From Strigamia acuminata (lineage: Eukaryota > Arthropoda > Chilopoda > Geophilomorpha > Linotaeniidae), in NCBI GenBank assembly GCA_949358305.1, contig OX442314.1, forward strand, positions 63,125,369 to 63,189,368: DNA of 64,000 bases, written 5' to 3'. Of this stretch, positions 42,755 through 54,765 are shown piece after piece (position 1 is the stretch's first letter; each line of letters begins with the position of its first letter). The notes under the pieces were generated by a model. That model was not told where the DNA came from and searched no databases. It saw only the letters and a list, made by a program, of their open reading frames with translations. A program made the translations under genes and the position numbers.

Positions 42755-43508
42755 AGAAGGGACAAAAAATTAACATTCGTTATTTTTTCCGAGTGGAGAT
42801 TTTTATGACTAAAAATGCTCCAAGTGTTTGTTGTGTTTTTTCGCCATTACGAAATATTCCCGCGAGTATTGTGTTTGTTTGTCTCAAGATTTTGAAATAA
42901 TCATTAAATACTCGAACGAGTATAGTTTAATTTTAAAATTGGATTCAATTTAATTCGTTTTGTGTTTTCCGAATTCAATTTGGGTGTTTATTTCAGCTAA
43001 TCATATTAATATATGTTTGTTTGATTTGTTTGCGAATTTCATAATCATTTGTGGAAATTGTGCTTGTTTTGCTTTGTTCAAAGTGTTGAAGAATTTCAAG
43101 TTGAAATTCAATAATTTTTATGACAATCGTAATAAAAATTAGTAGTTTAGATTTTCGATAAATAAAATTTTGCATAAGTTTATTTTTTATTGATTATCTT
43201 GTTGATTAATAAGCTAGGAAAGAAGTTTATTTGATGGAGAAAATAAAATTTCTATCGAAATTAGTTTTCTCGAACATGTATCCATGTTCGGACGAGTTCA
43301 TTTCCGTCGCTTAGCAACCGGGAGTTGCGCAGTACAGGGAAGCCGATTAGTCTAATCGGGTGACGAAGTTTCTGAAAGAAATAACGTGATTAAGTTTAAT
43401 AAAATACTTACCCAGTGGATTAATTCGATAGAATTGGGTGAACATTTCTTATACATTAAGAATGACAATTGAAGAGTTAGTAAACTCTACGCTTGTCACC
43501 GGGGGATG
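42755..43508 (+). other. Gypsy C 3' UTR and polypurine tract
   Basis: No gene. It contains hairpins such as CGAACATG/CATGTTCG (~43272-43291) and CCGATTAG/CTAATCGG (~43342-43360). GGGGGATG at 43501-43508 directly precedes the 3' LTR and is the likely purine tract. Confidence 0.7.
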
Positions 43509-45261
43509 TGTGATGATTACAAATCCGTATTTATCAATGTTCACAATAGATGGCGCTGTTTACCAAACGCGCGTAATTCAAACTCAATAAAACTAAAAAA
43601 AGTGTGATAAATAATTATTTAGACACGGTGAATAAAATATAACTATTTTATTCGACATAAATTAAGTATTATTTACTTGACAAGTTGATTCTATCGAATC
43701 AATATTCACATTACTTACCTGTCGAAGGGAACCAATTGGACCCTTCCTGCCCCCAACTGGGCCCATCTGGACATAGTCATATATTAGGTCCGGACTAGTG
43801 ACCCACGAATCCGCCGATTCGTACGCTGATTGGCTGTCGCCAATCTAGTAGTTCTACAGAACTATATAAGCTCCAGTTTCTCACCCACTAACCCCCCTGG
43901 CTTGATAACTGAACTTGTATATTGTCTGTAGTTGAATTGTTATCGTTTGATTTCATTATTCTCTATCGACACATCAGGCCACCTCAGCTCTCCACAGTTA
44001 GTATTCATTACTATTTGTTATTGCTGTTGTAGGGCTATTTCGGGAAGGCTAACTCCGGTAATAGACATGCATTCGCATGAAATGGCCCCGTAACGTTAGC
44101 CAGCTGTTCTACGGGACAGTAGGACTTCGTACGGTGGCTTAATATAACGGTCGTATACAGTACGACCTTGCTAAATGAAAGTAGGTCCCTCAGCTAACTG
44201 GCCACAGTCCGCTGCAGGATGGTTGTTGTAAACAGCCCACGCAGGTTCCCGTCTTTCTACGATTGGTCCTTCCGCTCGTTAAAAGTCGGTAAAGGCCTAA
44301 TGCACAGGTAACACGCCGGGTTGGTAGCCCGTGAGTAATATCTTCAAGATGTTGCGATAAATAACTACCTGGATAATGGTAATCCAACGGCAGTGGCCAA
44401 ATAATATTTTACCCGGTGCTCGATCATTGGATCCCGCCATCGTAAGGCATGCTGGCGGATGGAGGAGTCAAATCCTCCCGCGATGGTTCTCTCGACCGTC
44501 GTGACGGTCCCCGCCCCATCGTACCCTCCGGGTTAGTAACCCGTGAACAGGAGTTGAACAACACTGTGTTAAACAAATTACTCGGGCATTGGTAATCCTG
44601 TATTGGCAATATCTTTTAAACCCGGTAAGTCCATAGAAATGTTTACCTGGTGGTTGGTACCACCGATAGCGAATTAAAGCGTACAATTAAATACTCGGCG
44701 CCTGATCACGAGATCTTGTCGTCGTAAGGCATGCCGGCGGATGGAGTCTCAACAACTCCCGCGACGTTCTCTCAATTGTCGTGACGGTCCCCGCCCAATT
44801 AATATTTATATAACAATTCATTTGTTATATTCATTTAATCACTTTACTTTTGTTCATTTGAATTATGGAATATTCTGCCGAATATTCCTGTTTATGCGAA
44901 GGACTCTTCGCATATTTAGATAATCGAGCTGCGGACCAAATACGTCTCCGTAGCGCTATTTGTGACGATGCCGCAAGTCAGCTGTATCCCTCTGGCTTCG
45001 CCCGGATCCTCAACCAGTTGATGCCGCCGTTTACACGCGTCAAGAACCCATCTTTGTTATTGTTATTATTCAGTAATAAATATGTTATGTCACACTAAAA
45101 ACTGTAAGTTATTTCTGCTCAGTCATGAATTCATATTTTTACACAGACTTCTGTAAGCTTATCTCGGTTAGGTTGTTGCTACTTCTAGCAACGTCTTGTT
45201 TAAACCGATTATTTATCTATCTTAAATGGCTATTAAATCAGCCAAAAGTAGAATCGTCACA
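43509..45261 (+). repeat. 3' LTR of gypsy C (complete, 1753 bp)
   Basis: Its last 828 bp equal the truncated 5' LTR. Starts TGTGATGATT after a purine tract and ends AATCGTCACA, a 10-bp inverted repeat with one mismatch. The satellite starts immediately after it. Confidence 0.88.
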
Positions 45262-46814
45262 GCCTTTCGCTAAATGCGGCTACTTTTCGATAAAAAAAGC
45301 CATATTCTGCTGAAAAAAGGCCATATTTTGGTTAAAAAACTCTAAATTTCGCTGAAAAAAGGCCATATTTTGCTGAAAAAGGCCATATTTCGCTGAAAAA
45401 AGGCCATATTTCGCTGAAAAACGCCATATTTCGCTGAAAAGGCCATATTTCAGGAAAAAACGCCATATTTCTCTGAAAAAGGCCATATTTTGCTAAAAAA
45501 GGCCATATTTCGCTGAAAAAAGGCCATATTTTGCTGAAAAACGCCATATTTCGCTGAAAAGGCCATATTTCAGTAAAAAACGCCATATTTCTCTGAAAAA
45601 GGCCATATTTTGCTAAAAAAGGCCATATTTTGCTGAAAAACGCCATATTTCGCTGAAAAACGCCATATTTTGCTGAAAAGGCCATATTTCAGTAAAAAAC
45701 GCCATATTTCTCTGAAAAAGGCCATATTTTGCTAAAAAAGGCCATATTTTGCTGAAAAACGCCATATTTCGCTGAAAAAGGCCATATTTTGCTGAAAAAG
45801 GCCATATTTCGCTGAAAAAGGTCAAATTTTGCAGGGACTAGTTTAGACGCCAGGGACTTGGCGACGTTTAATGTACCATGTGCAGCCCCAAACTGACCCG
45901 GCCTGAAACAACTCCGGACGGAATATTAATAAATGCCCTGGCATTTAATCGAGGCCTTTCGCTAAATGCGGCTACTTTTTGATAAAAAAGGCCATATTTC
46001 GCTGAAAAAAGCCATATTTCGCTGAAAAAGGCCATATTTCGCTGTAAAAGGCCATATTTCGCTGAAAAAGGCCATATTTCGCTGAAAAACGCCATATTTC
46101 GCTGGAAAACGCCATATTTCGCTGAAAAAGGCCATATTTCGTTGAAAAAAGGCCATATTTCGGTAAAAAACGCCATATTTTGCTGAAAGAGGTCACATTT
46201 TGCAGGGACTAGTTTAGACGCCGGGGACTTGGCGACGTTTAATGCACAATGTGCAGCCCCAAACTGACCAGGCCTGAAACATAATAAATGCCCTGGCATT
46301 TATTCGAGGCCTTTCGCTAAATGCGGCTACTTTTCGCCATTATTCGCTTAAAAAGGCCATATTTCGGTAAAAAACGCCATATTTTGCTGAAAAAAGGCCA
46401 TATTTTGGTTAAAAAACTCCATATTTCGCTGAAAAAAGGCCATATTTCGCTGAAAAAAGCCATATTTCGCTGAAAAAAGGCCATATTTCGCTGAAAAACG
46501 CCATATTTCGCTGAAAAGGCCATATTTCAGTAAAAAAAACGCCATATTTCTCTGAAAAAGGCCATATTTTGCTAAAAAAGGCCATATTTCGCTGAAAAAA
46601 GGCCATATTTCGCTGAAAAACGCCATATTTCGCTGAAAAGGCCATATTTCGCTGAAAAAGGTCAAATTTTGCAGGGACTATTAATAAATGCCCTGGCATT
46701 TATTGGAGGCCTTTCGCTAAATGCGGCTACTTTTCGATAAAAAAGGCCATATTTCGCTGAAAAAAGCCATATTTTGCTGGAAAAGGCCATATTTCGCTGA
46801 AAAAGCCATATTTC

Positions 46815-47717
46815 CAGTGTTGTATCGAACTAGAACTATTAGTTCGCGTTCGCGAACTTAGTTCTTAGTTCGCGAACTAAGAACGCGAACTAGTTCGCGA
46901 TTCTTAAAGAACGAAAAAAACGAACAAAGTTCGTTTTTTGGACGCGAACTACGTTCTAGTTCGTTAATTAGTTCGTTCCTCCGACGTTGTATTGCTCGGC
47001 CAATCATTGACGACTTCTATAGTATAAAACTAGTGTAATTTCTTTAAATAAAATAACTTGTGACATTCGACCCTGATAAGCTGTTGCGTATTTCATTGTT
47101 TAGTCGGATTTGGTGGATTTCCAACAATAGTCTACAATTCTATTTTGTTTCGTAATCGCTTTTTCCGAGGTCTGTGATCGGACAATTGTCTTGATTATTT
47201 CTCGAATGAAAGTATAAATACTGAGATCGATGCGGTTGAGGACGAATTGAGTAGCTACTTAAATAATCGGAGTTCGGAAGTGTCATCTCTTAATAATTTT
47301 CCTCTAGTAATGAAAGTATTCCGAAAACACAACACGGCAATTGCATCATCAGCCCCCGTAGAGAGGCTTTTCAGCCGAGCCAGCTTAGTCGCAATTCCTA
47401 GGCGCAGCTTATTATCTGACGAAAATTTCGAGAATTTGATTCTTTCAATGATAAATTTAAATATTTAATTATTTTACATTTTGTTACAGTAAATAAATGT
47501 CTTATTCAAGTAGAAAATGGTATAAATAAAACTTTGAATTCAGAAAATAATTGTTCGAAAATAGAACTGAACTAGAACTGAACTAGAACTGAACTAGCAC
47601 TTAGTTCGCTTTGAGATTTTGGGGTGAACGGGAACTAGAACTAGTTCAGAATATTGAAAATGGTGATGAACGAGAACTAGAACTAGTTCGCGATTTAGTG
47701 AACGAGATACAACACTG
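46815..47717 (+). mobile_element. Non-autonomous hAT element in the satellite
   Basis: Inverted termini CAGTGTTGTATC/GATACAACACTG and a perfect 8-bp target duplication CATATTTC (46807-46814 and 47718-47725) within a satellite unit. Subterminal regions are full of AGTTCGCGAACT-like palindromes. It encloses a fragment of a hAT transposase C-terminus. Confidence 0.93.
47221..47468 (+). pseudogene. hAT transposase C-terminal fragment
   Basis: An open stretch of about 80 codons ending in TAA encodes VFRKHNTAIASSAPVERLFS followed by RRSLLSDENFENLIL. It has the pattern SSAPVERxFS...R..L...NxE.L of the hAT dimerisation domain. The rest of the transposase is missing, so the element depends on an autonomous relative. 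No start codon can be assigned. Confidence 0.85.
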
Positions 47718-50700
47718 CATATTTCGCTGAAAAAGGCCATATTTCGCTGAAAAAGGCCATATTTCGCTGAAAAAGGCCATATTTCGCTGAAAAAGGCCAT
47801 ATTTCGCTGAAAAAGGCCATATTTCGCTGAAAAAGGCCATATTTTGCTGAAAAAGGCCATATTTCGCTGAAAAACGCCATATTTCGCTGAAAAAGGCCAT
47901 ATTTTGCTGAAAAAGGCCATATTTCGCTGAAAAGGCCATATTTCAGGAAAAAACGCCATATTTCAGGAAAAAACGCCATATTTCTCTGAAAAAGGCCATA
48001 TTTTGCTAAAAAAGGCCATATTTCGCTGAAAAAAGGCCATATTTCGCTGTAAAAGGCCATATTTTGCTGAAAAAGGCCATATTTTGCTGAAAAAGGCCAC
48101 ATTTCGCTGTAAAAGGCCATATTTCGCTGAAAAACGCCATATTTTGCTGAAAAAGGCCATATTTCGCTGAAAAAGGCCATATTTCGCTGAAAAAAGCCAC
48201 ATTTTGAAGGGACTAGTTTAGACGCCGGGAATTTGGCGACGTTTAATGTACCATGTGCAGCCCCAACCTGAAACGGCTCCGGTCGGAATATTAATAAATG
48301 CCCTGGCATTTATTCGAGGCCTTTCACTAAATGCGGCTACTTTTCAATAAAAAAGCTCATATTTCGCTGAAAAAGGCCATATTTCGCTGAAAAAAGCCAT
48401 ATTTTGCTGAAAAAGGCCACATTTCGCTGTAAAAGGCCATATTTCGCTGAAAAACGCCATATTTTGCTGAAAAAGGCCATATTTCGCTGAAAAAGGCCAT
48501 ATTTTGCTAAAAACGGCCATATCTTGCTGAAAAAGGCCATATATCGCTGAAAAGGCCATATTTCAGGAAAAAACGCCATATTTCTCTGAAAAAGGCCATA
48601 TTTTGCTAAAAAAGGCCATATTTCGCTGAAAAAAGGCCATATTTCGCTGAAAAACGCCATATTTCGCTGAAAAAGCCATATTTCGCTGAAAAAGGTCAAA
48701 TTTTGCAGGGACTAGTTTAGACGCCAGGGACTTGGCGACGTTTAATGTACCATGTGCAGCCCCAAACTGATCCGGCCTGAAACGACTCCGGTCGGAATAT
48801 TAATAAAAGCCCTGGCATTTATTTGAAGCCTTTCGCTAAATGCGGTTACTTTTCGATAAAAAAGGCCATATTTCGCTGAAAAACTCCACATTTCGCTGAA
48901 AAAAGCCAGATTTTGTTGAAAAAGGTTAGATTTTTCGCTAAATGCAGCTACTTTTCGATAAAAAAGGCCATATTTTGCTGAAAAAGGCCATATTTCGCTG
49001 AAAAAGGCCATATTTCGCTGAAAAAGGCCATATTTTGCTGAAAAAGGCCACATTTCGCTGAAAAAGGCCAGATTTTGCTGAAAAAGGCCACATTTGCAGG
49101 TACTAGTTTAGACACCGGGGACTTGGCGACGTTTAATGTACCATGTGCAGCCCCAAACTGACCCGGCCTGAAACGGCTCCTGTCGGAATATTAATAAATG
49201 CCCTGGCATTTATTCGAGGCCTTTTGCTAAATGCGGCTACTTTTCGATAAAAAAGGCCATATTTTACTGAAAAAGGCCATATTTTGCTGAAAAAGGCCAT
49301 ATTTTGCAGAAAAAGGCCATATTTCGCTGAAAAACGCCATATTTCGCTGAAAAAGGCCATATTTTGCAGAAAAAGGCCATATTTCGCTGAAAAACGCCAT
49401 ATTTTGCTGAAAAAGGCCATATTTCGCTGAAAAAGGCCATATTTCGCTGAAAAACTCCACATTTCGCTGAAAAAGGCCAGATTTTGTTGAAAAAGGTTAG
49501 ATTTTTCGCTAAATGCAGCTACTTTTCGATAAAAAAGGCCATATTTTGCTGAAAAAGGCCATATTTCGCTGAAAAAGGCCATATCTCGCTGAAAAAGGCC
49601 ATATTTTGCTGAAAAAGGCCACATTTCGCTGAAAAAGGCCAGATTTTGCTGAAAAAGGCCACATTTGCAGGGACTAGTTTAGACACCGGGGACTTGGCGA
49701 CGTTTAATGTACCATGAGCAGCCCCAAACTGACCCGGCCTGAAACGGCTCCGGTCAGAATATTAATAAATGCCCTGGCATTTATTCGAGGCCTTTCGCTA
49801 AATGCGGCTACTTTTCAATAAAAAAGGCCATATTTCGCTGAAAAAGGCCATATTTCGCTGAAAAAGGCCATATTTCGCTGAAAAAGGCCATATTTCGCTG
49901 AAAAAGGCCATATTTCGCTGAAAAAGGCTATATTTCGCCGAAAAAGGCCACATTTTGAAGGGACTAGTTTAGACGCCGGGGATTTGGCGACGTTTAATGT
50001 ACCATGTGCAGCCCCAACCTGAAACGGTTCCGGTTGGAATATTAATAAAAGCCCTGGCATTTATTTGAAGCCTTTCGCTAAATGCGGCTACTTTTCGATA
50101 AAAAAGGCTATATTTCGCTGAAAAAGGCCATATTTTGCTAAAAAAAACTCCATATTTCGCCAAAAAAGGCCATATTTTGCTAAAAAAAAAACTCTATATT
50201 TCGCTGAAAAAAGCCATATTTCGCTGAAAAAGGCCATATTTCGCTGAAAAAGGCCATATTTCGCTGAAAAAGGCCATATTTCGCTAAAAAAAGCCATATT
50301 TCGCTGAAAACGGCCATATTTCGCTGAAAAAGGCCATATTTCGCTGAAAAAAGCCATATTTCGCTGAAAAAGGCCATATTTTGCTGAAAAAGGCCATATT
50401 TCGCTGAAAAAGGCAATATTTCACTGATATTTCGCTGAAAAAGGCCATATTTTGCTGAAAAAGGCCATATTTCGCTGAAAAAGGCCATATTTCACTGAAA
50501 AAGGCCATATTTTGCTGAAAAAGGCCATATTTTACTGAAAAAACGCCATATTTTGCTGAAAAAGGCCATATTTTGCTGAAAAAGGCCACATTTCGCTGAA
50601 AAAGGCCATATTTCGCTGAAAAAGGCCATATTTTGCTAAAAAAAAACTCCATATTTTGCTGAAAAGGCCATATTTCGCTGAAAAAGCCATATTTTGCTGA

Positions 50701-52050
50701 AAAAAGCCATATTTTGCTGAAAAAGCCATATTTTGCTGAAAAAAGCCATATTTTGCTGAAAAAAGCCATATTTCGCTGAAAAAAGGCATAATTTGCTAAA
50801 AAAAACTCCATATTTCGCTGAAAAAGGCCATATTTTGCTAAAAAAAAAACTCCATATTTCGCTGAAAAAAGCCATATTTTGCTGAAAAAGGCCATATTTC
50901 GCTGAAAAAGGCCATATTTCGCTGAAAAAGGCCATATTTCGCTAAAAAAAGCCATATTTCGCTGAAAACGGCCATATTTCGCTGAAAAAGGCCATATTTC
51001 GCTGAAAAAAGCCATATTTCGCTAAAAAAGGCCATATTTTGCTGAAAAAGGCCATATTTCGCTGAAAAAGGCCATATTTCGCTGAAAAAGGCCATATTTC
51101 GCTAAAAAAAGCCATATTTCGCTGAAAAAGGCCATATTTTGCTGAAAAAGGCCATATTTTACTGAAAAAACGCCATATTTTGCTGAAAAAGGCCATATTT
51201 TGCTGAAAAAGGCCACATTTCGCTGTAAAAGGCCATATTTCGGTAAAAAACGCCATATTTCGCTGAAAAACGGTATATTTCGCTGAAAAAGGCCACATTT
51301 TGCAGGGACTAGTTTAGACGCCGGGCACTTGGCGACGTTTAATGTACCATGTGCAGCCCCAAACTGACCCGGCCTGAAACGGCTCCGGTCGGAATATTAA
51401 TAAATGCCCTGGCATTTATTTGAAGCCTTTCGCTAAATGCGGCTACTTTTCGATAAAAAAGGCCATATTTCGCTGAAAAAAGCCATATTTCGCTGAAAAA
51501 GGCCATATTTTGCTGAAAAAGGCCATATTTCGCTGAAAAAGGCCATATTTCACTGATATTTCGCTGAAAAAGGCCATATTTTGCTGAAAAAGGCCATATT
51601 TCGCTGAAAAAGGCCATATTTCACTGAAAAAGGCCATATTTTGCTGAAAAAGGCCATATTTTACTGAAAAAACGCCATATTTTGCTGAAAAAGGCCATAT
51701 TTTGCTGAAAAAGGCCACATTTCGCTGAAAAAGGCCATATTTCGCTGAAAAAGGCCATATTTTGCTAAAAAAGGCCATATTTCGCTGAAAAAGGCCATAT
51801 TTCACTGATATTTCGCTGAAAAAGGCCATATTTTGCTGAAAAAGGCCATATTTCGCTGAAAAAGGCCATATTTCACTGAAAAAGGCCATATTTTGCTGAA
51901 AAAGGCCATATTTTACTGAAAAAACGCCATATTTTGCTGAAAAAGGCCATATTTTGCTGAAAAAGGCCACATTTCGCTGAAAAAGGCCATATTTCGCTGA
52001 AAAAGGCCATATTTTGCTAAAAAAAAACTCCATATTTTGCTGAAAAGGCC

Positions 52051-53128
52051 AGGTTTTTGGTTTTGGTTTTAGCGATAGCCACCATCGCTGCGCTCTTCCA
52101 CGCGTTGCTTGAATGACAAATACTTTTAAATATTCATCCACTGGGGCCTGCATAGAATACATGTGCGCGTACAAATGCGCAAGAAAAAGATTAATGTAAT
52201 CAAGATCGGCTTTATCTGGATCAAACAAAGGTGGTTTTCCAGGCTTGAAACAATTTTTATCTTTACTTGTATGTTGCGCTCTTACTGACGGCAGTGACAA
52301 CTTTGCCTTGGTGTCGGATCTGTCCCGAGGATATCCCATCTTGGAGTATAGCATCGAGCTCATTAAATCTCGATTTGCTAGTGTTGAATGGTCCAAATGA
52401 GCAGATTCCTGTGATGGAGCCTGGGTGTAGATCGTTGCCATCGCCGGCATTGGCGGCGTGGTTGTTGTATAAACAATTTGCGCAGCCTGCGCGGACGTTC
52501 TCGTCTGCTGGCCTCGATGTTCAACTTCCCGATGCTGGTGCGGACATGCTGTGGGAAGTCCTAAATCATATGGTGCCGAGGTGCCTTTAACTCTTATGGA
52601 TCCATGCGAGGATCCACCGTCTAGAGACCGTGCGGTCCCTGTTCGTAGAGAGCGAGGGCCTTGTTGGAATATTTTGCGAATCTCATTTACTAGACCTCGT
52701 GTTTGAGCATAGTATTGGTTGCGCAAGTCGGACATCAGCAAACCTTCCGTGTTTAATGTGACGGGGTCTACTAAAGCTCTAGGCTGAGTCGAATCGAAAA
52801 AAGATGGCGCCGCCAAAAAGTCAGCGGGTGTTGACGTGGCAAAATTTACTTGAGGTTGCGCTCGTGAATTTGCAACAGCCATTGTCGTGATATGATTTGA
52901 TGGGGCTGGCTGTCGTTGCGCAATACTCACAAGCGTTTCCTGTTGTTCAATACGATTTCTTCATAATTGATCGTGTTGCTGCCACTCTCGAAATTCCCTT
53001 TCTTCTTCTCGGCGAACACCACTCCTCCGTTCGGACTGTTGCCATTCCTGCTCCATTTCTAACTCACTGAAATCAAATGGATCACGCGTGACGGGACGAA
53101 TTCCGTCACCTCCCAACTGTCTCGACAT
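52051..53128 (-). pseudogene. gag: Gypsy G Gag, truncated, with a premature TGA
   Basis: Starts at the ATG at 53128 (MSRQLGGDGIRPVTRD...), with an 82-bp leader after the primer site. The N-terminal ~60 residues are charged and helical (EREFREWQQ). TGA at 52961-52963 (codon 56, one transition from CGA) interrupts it, and the same frame then continues for about 290 codons. The capsid start FKPGKPPLFDPDKADLDYIN resembles the D Gag (MGKLPEFDVSKGAYNAVDLF). Homology stops at about KPKPKTW, where satellite sequence takes over. No zinc knuckle remains. Not functional as it stands. Confidence 0.82.
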
Positions 53129-53210
53129 GATGAAGAAAATGTGAAATGATTAAATAAATAACTCAAAAAACTAACCTTTTCGCGCGTTTAAGCCTTATAG
53201 GTGAGAGCGA

Positions 53211-53228
53211 ATCCTGTCAGGCTCGCCA
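53211..53228 (-). other. Primer binding site of gypsy G (probably tRNA-Arg)
   Basis: On the minus strand TGGCGAGCCTGACAGGAT, four bases after the LTR. It has the form of a tRNA 3'-end complement. The T-stem and discriminator fit a tRNA-Arg such as that used by 412/mdg1 elements, but I cannot confirm the isoacceptor. Confidence 0.6.
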
Positions 53229-53232
53229 TGTT

Positions 53233-53904
53233 TGTTACGAATCAACTTAGATGTTTAATTGATTTGATCTGAATTTACGCGCAAGGTGATGTTAGCGCAA
53301 ATCAGCGGGCAAAGTTCGTAGATTTACTCTGTTTGTGCCATCGTCATATGCGGATATCGGACGGTGAATAAACCTAACTCGCTGTAACACACATTATTTA
53401 TATTCGACGGGCTCAATCTCACGTTGTGGGTCTTTACGTTTAAAAAGAATGAGTATGCGCAGTGATATTCATATGCGGGTGGGCGTAGGATGTCACAGGC
53501 ATGCGAAGGGATAAAAGGTGGGCAAAAAGAGGCGCTATTAAGTGTTAAATTAGAAGGTGCGCGTGTTAAAGCGCGAAATAAAGATTGACAAACTCAATTC
53601 AATCTAAGAGGTCTTAACTCGTTGAGAGAAGTATGAGAAGTGTGGATTATGGATAAAAGTAGCGACCAGGTAAACATGAGTCATGTGACCAGGTCGATTG
53701 GAGTGGGTGAGGGGGTGGAAGGTATGAAATAAGGTTAATTGTTGGAAATAATAAGATGCGCGCAATGAAGCTGCGCATATATTTAGAGATGAATCATCGA
53801 TGTTAGATGAAAAGAAAGATTGGGAAAAAATAAGAAAACTTAAGATTGGGTCAGTCTAAGTTAGAAACGAATAAAAAAGAAGGGTGGGTAACCTGCCCGT
53901 GACA
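53233..53904 (-). repeat. 5' LTR of gypsy G
   Basis: 672 bp, on the minus strand starting TGTCACGGGC (compare TGTCACGGCC in D) and ending TTCGTAACA. Only one copy is in the window. Boundaries are from the termini, the primer site on one side and the satellite on the other. Confidence 0.7.
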
Positions 53905-54753
53905 CCTTTTTCAGCGAAATCTTGCCTTTTTCAGCGAAATATGGTTTTTTTCAGCGAAATGTGGCCTTTTTTCAGCAAAATATGGCCTTTTTCAGCAAAA
54001 TATGGCCTTTTTCAGCAAAATATGGCCTTTTTCAGCAAAATATGGTCTTTTTCAGTGAAATGTGGCCTTTTTTCAGCGAAATGTGGCCTTTTTCAGCAAA
54101 ATATGGCCTTTTTCAGCAAAATATGGCCTTTTTCAGCAAAATATGGCCTTTTTTAGCGAAATGTGGCTTTTTTAAGCAAAATAAGATCTTTTTCAGCAAA
54201 ATATGGCCTCTTTCATTGAAATGTGGCCTTTTTCAGCGAGATATGGCCTTTTTCAGAGAAAATGTCGCGTTTTTCAGCGAAATATAGCGTTTTTCAGCGA
54301 AATATAGCGTTTTTCAGCGAAATGTGGCCCTTTTCAGCAAAATATGACCTTTTTCAGCGAAATCTTGCCTTTTTCAGCGAAATATGGCCTTTTTCAGCGA
54401 AATGTGGCCTTTTTTCAACGAAATATGGCCTTTTTCAGCGAAAAGTAGCCGCATTTAGTGAAAGGCCTCGAATAAATGCCAGGGCATTTATTAATATTCC
54501 GACTGGAGCCGTTTCAGGCCGGGTCAGTTTGGGGCTGCACATGGTGCATTAAACGTCGCCAAGTCCTCGGCGTCTAAATTAGTCCCTGCAAAATGTGGCT
54601 TTTTTCAGCAAAATAAGACCTTTTCCAGCAAAATATGGCCTTTTTCAGCGAAATGTGGCCTTTTCCAGCGAGATATGGCCTTTTTCAGAGAAAATGTGGC
54701 GTTTTTCAGCGAAATATAGCGTTTTTCAGCGAAATCTTGCCTTTTTCAGCGAA
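53905..54753 (-). repeat. 20-bp satellite array in inverted orientation
   Basis: The same 20-bp unit as 45262-52050 but on the opposite strand. One inverted island lies at about 54440-54595, including the palindrome near 54486. It abuts the G LTR on the left and the pol of F on the right. Confidence 0.93.
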
Positions 54754-54765
54754 GTGATCTCTCCT

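Larger units (their letters stand above)
14049..45261 (+). mobile_element. Ty3/gypsy element C with extra ORF3, host of B, D and E
   Basis: Parts in order: 3' portion of the 5' LTR, tRNA-Gln primer site, gag in two overlapping frames, pol with stops and a frameshift, D inserted, E inserted, ORF3, purine tract, complete 3' LTR. The first 925 bp of the 5' LTR should lie left of copia B, off-window. C is inserted in the 20-bp satellite, which begins directly after the 3' LTR at 45262. The shared 828 bp of the two LTRs differ at only a few positions (e.g. 14093/44478, 14121/44506), so C is rather young despite its coding defects. Confidence 0.9.
45262..52050 (+). repeat. 20-bp satellite array with complex islands
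   Basis: Head-to-tail copies of a 20-bp unit close to GGCCATATTTCGCTGAAAAA, with C/T and length variants. About nine islands of ~150 bp interrupt it. They carry GGGACTAGTTTAGACGCC, CGACGTTTAATGTACCATG and a ~10-bp-arm palindrome around TGCCCTGGCA (near 45939, 46286, 46695, 48307, 48817, 49207, 49777, 50059 and 51410). Array lengths between islands vary. Long minus-strand ORFs are a by-product: three 20-bp units make 20 stop-free codons. One hAT remnant is inserted. Gypsy C is inserted at its left edge. Confidence 0.95.
52051..53904 (-). mobile_element. Gypsy G fragment: 5' LTR, primer site, partial gag
   Basis: On the minus strand: LTR (53904-53233), primer site, 82-bp leader, then gag breaking off at 52051 in the capsid region against satellite. 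Satellite units on its two sides are in opposite orientation. Reading outward from the gag break, and inward to the pol of F, the satellite has the same orientation. G and F may therefore be two parts of one element separated by satellite and an inversion. Confidence 0.75.

Noticed and set aside
45280-51617. Many overlapping minus-strand ORFs of 60-495 codons with a repeating MAFFSEIWPFSAKYGLFQRN-like sequence.
   Set aside because: The 20-bp unit has no stop on that strand in any of the three frames, and three units make a 20-codon repeat. Openness is a by-product of the satellite; neighbouring units change length freely and no start or family feature is present.
45262-54753. Regular short repeats resembling a CRISPR array.
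   Set aside because: Units are head-to-tail without unique spacers, and the surrounding elements are eukaryotic.
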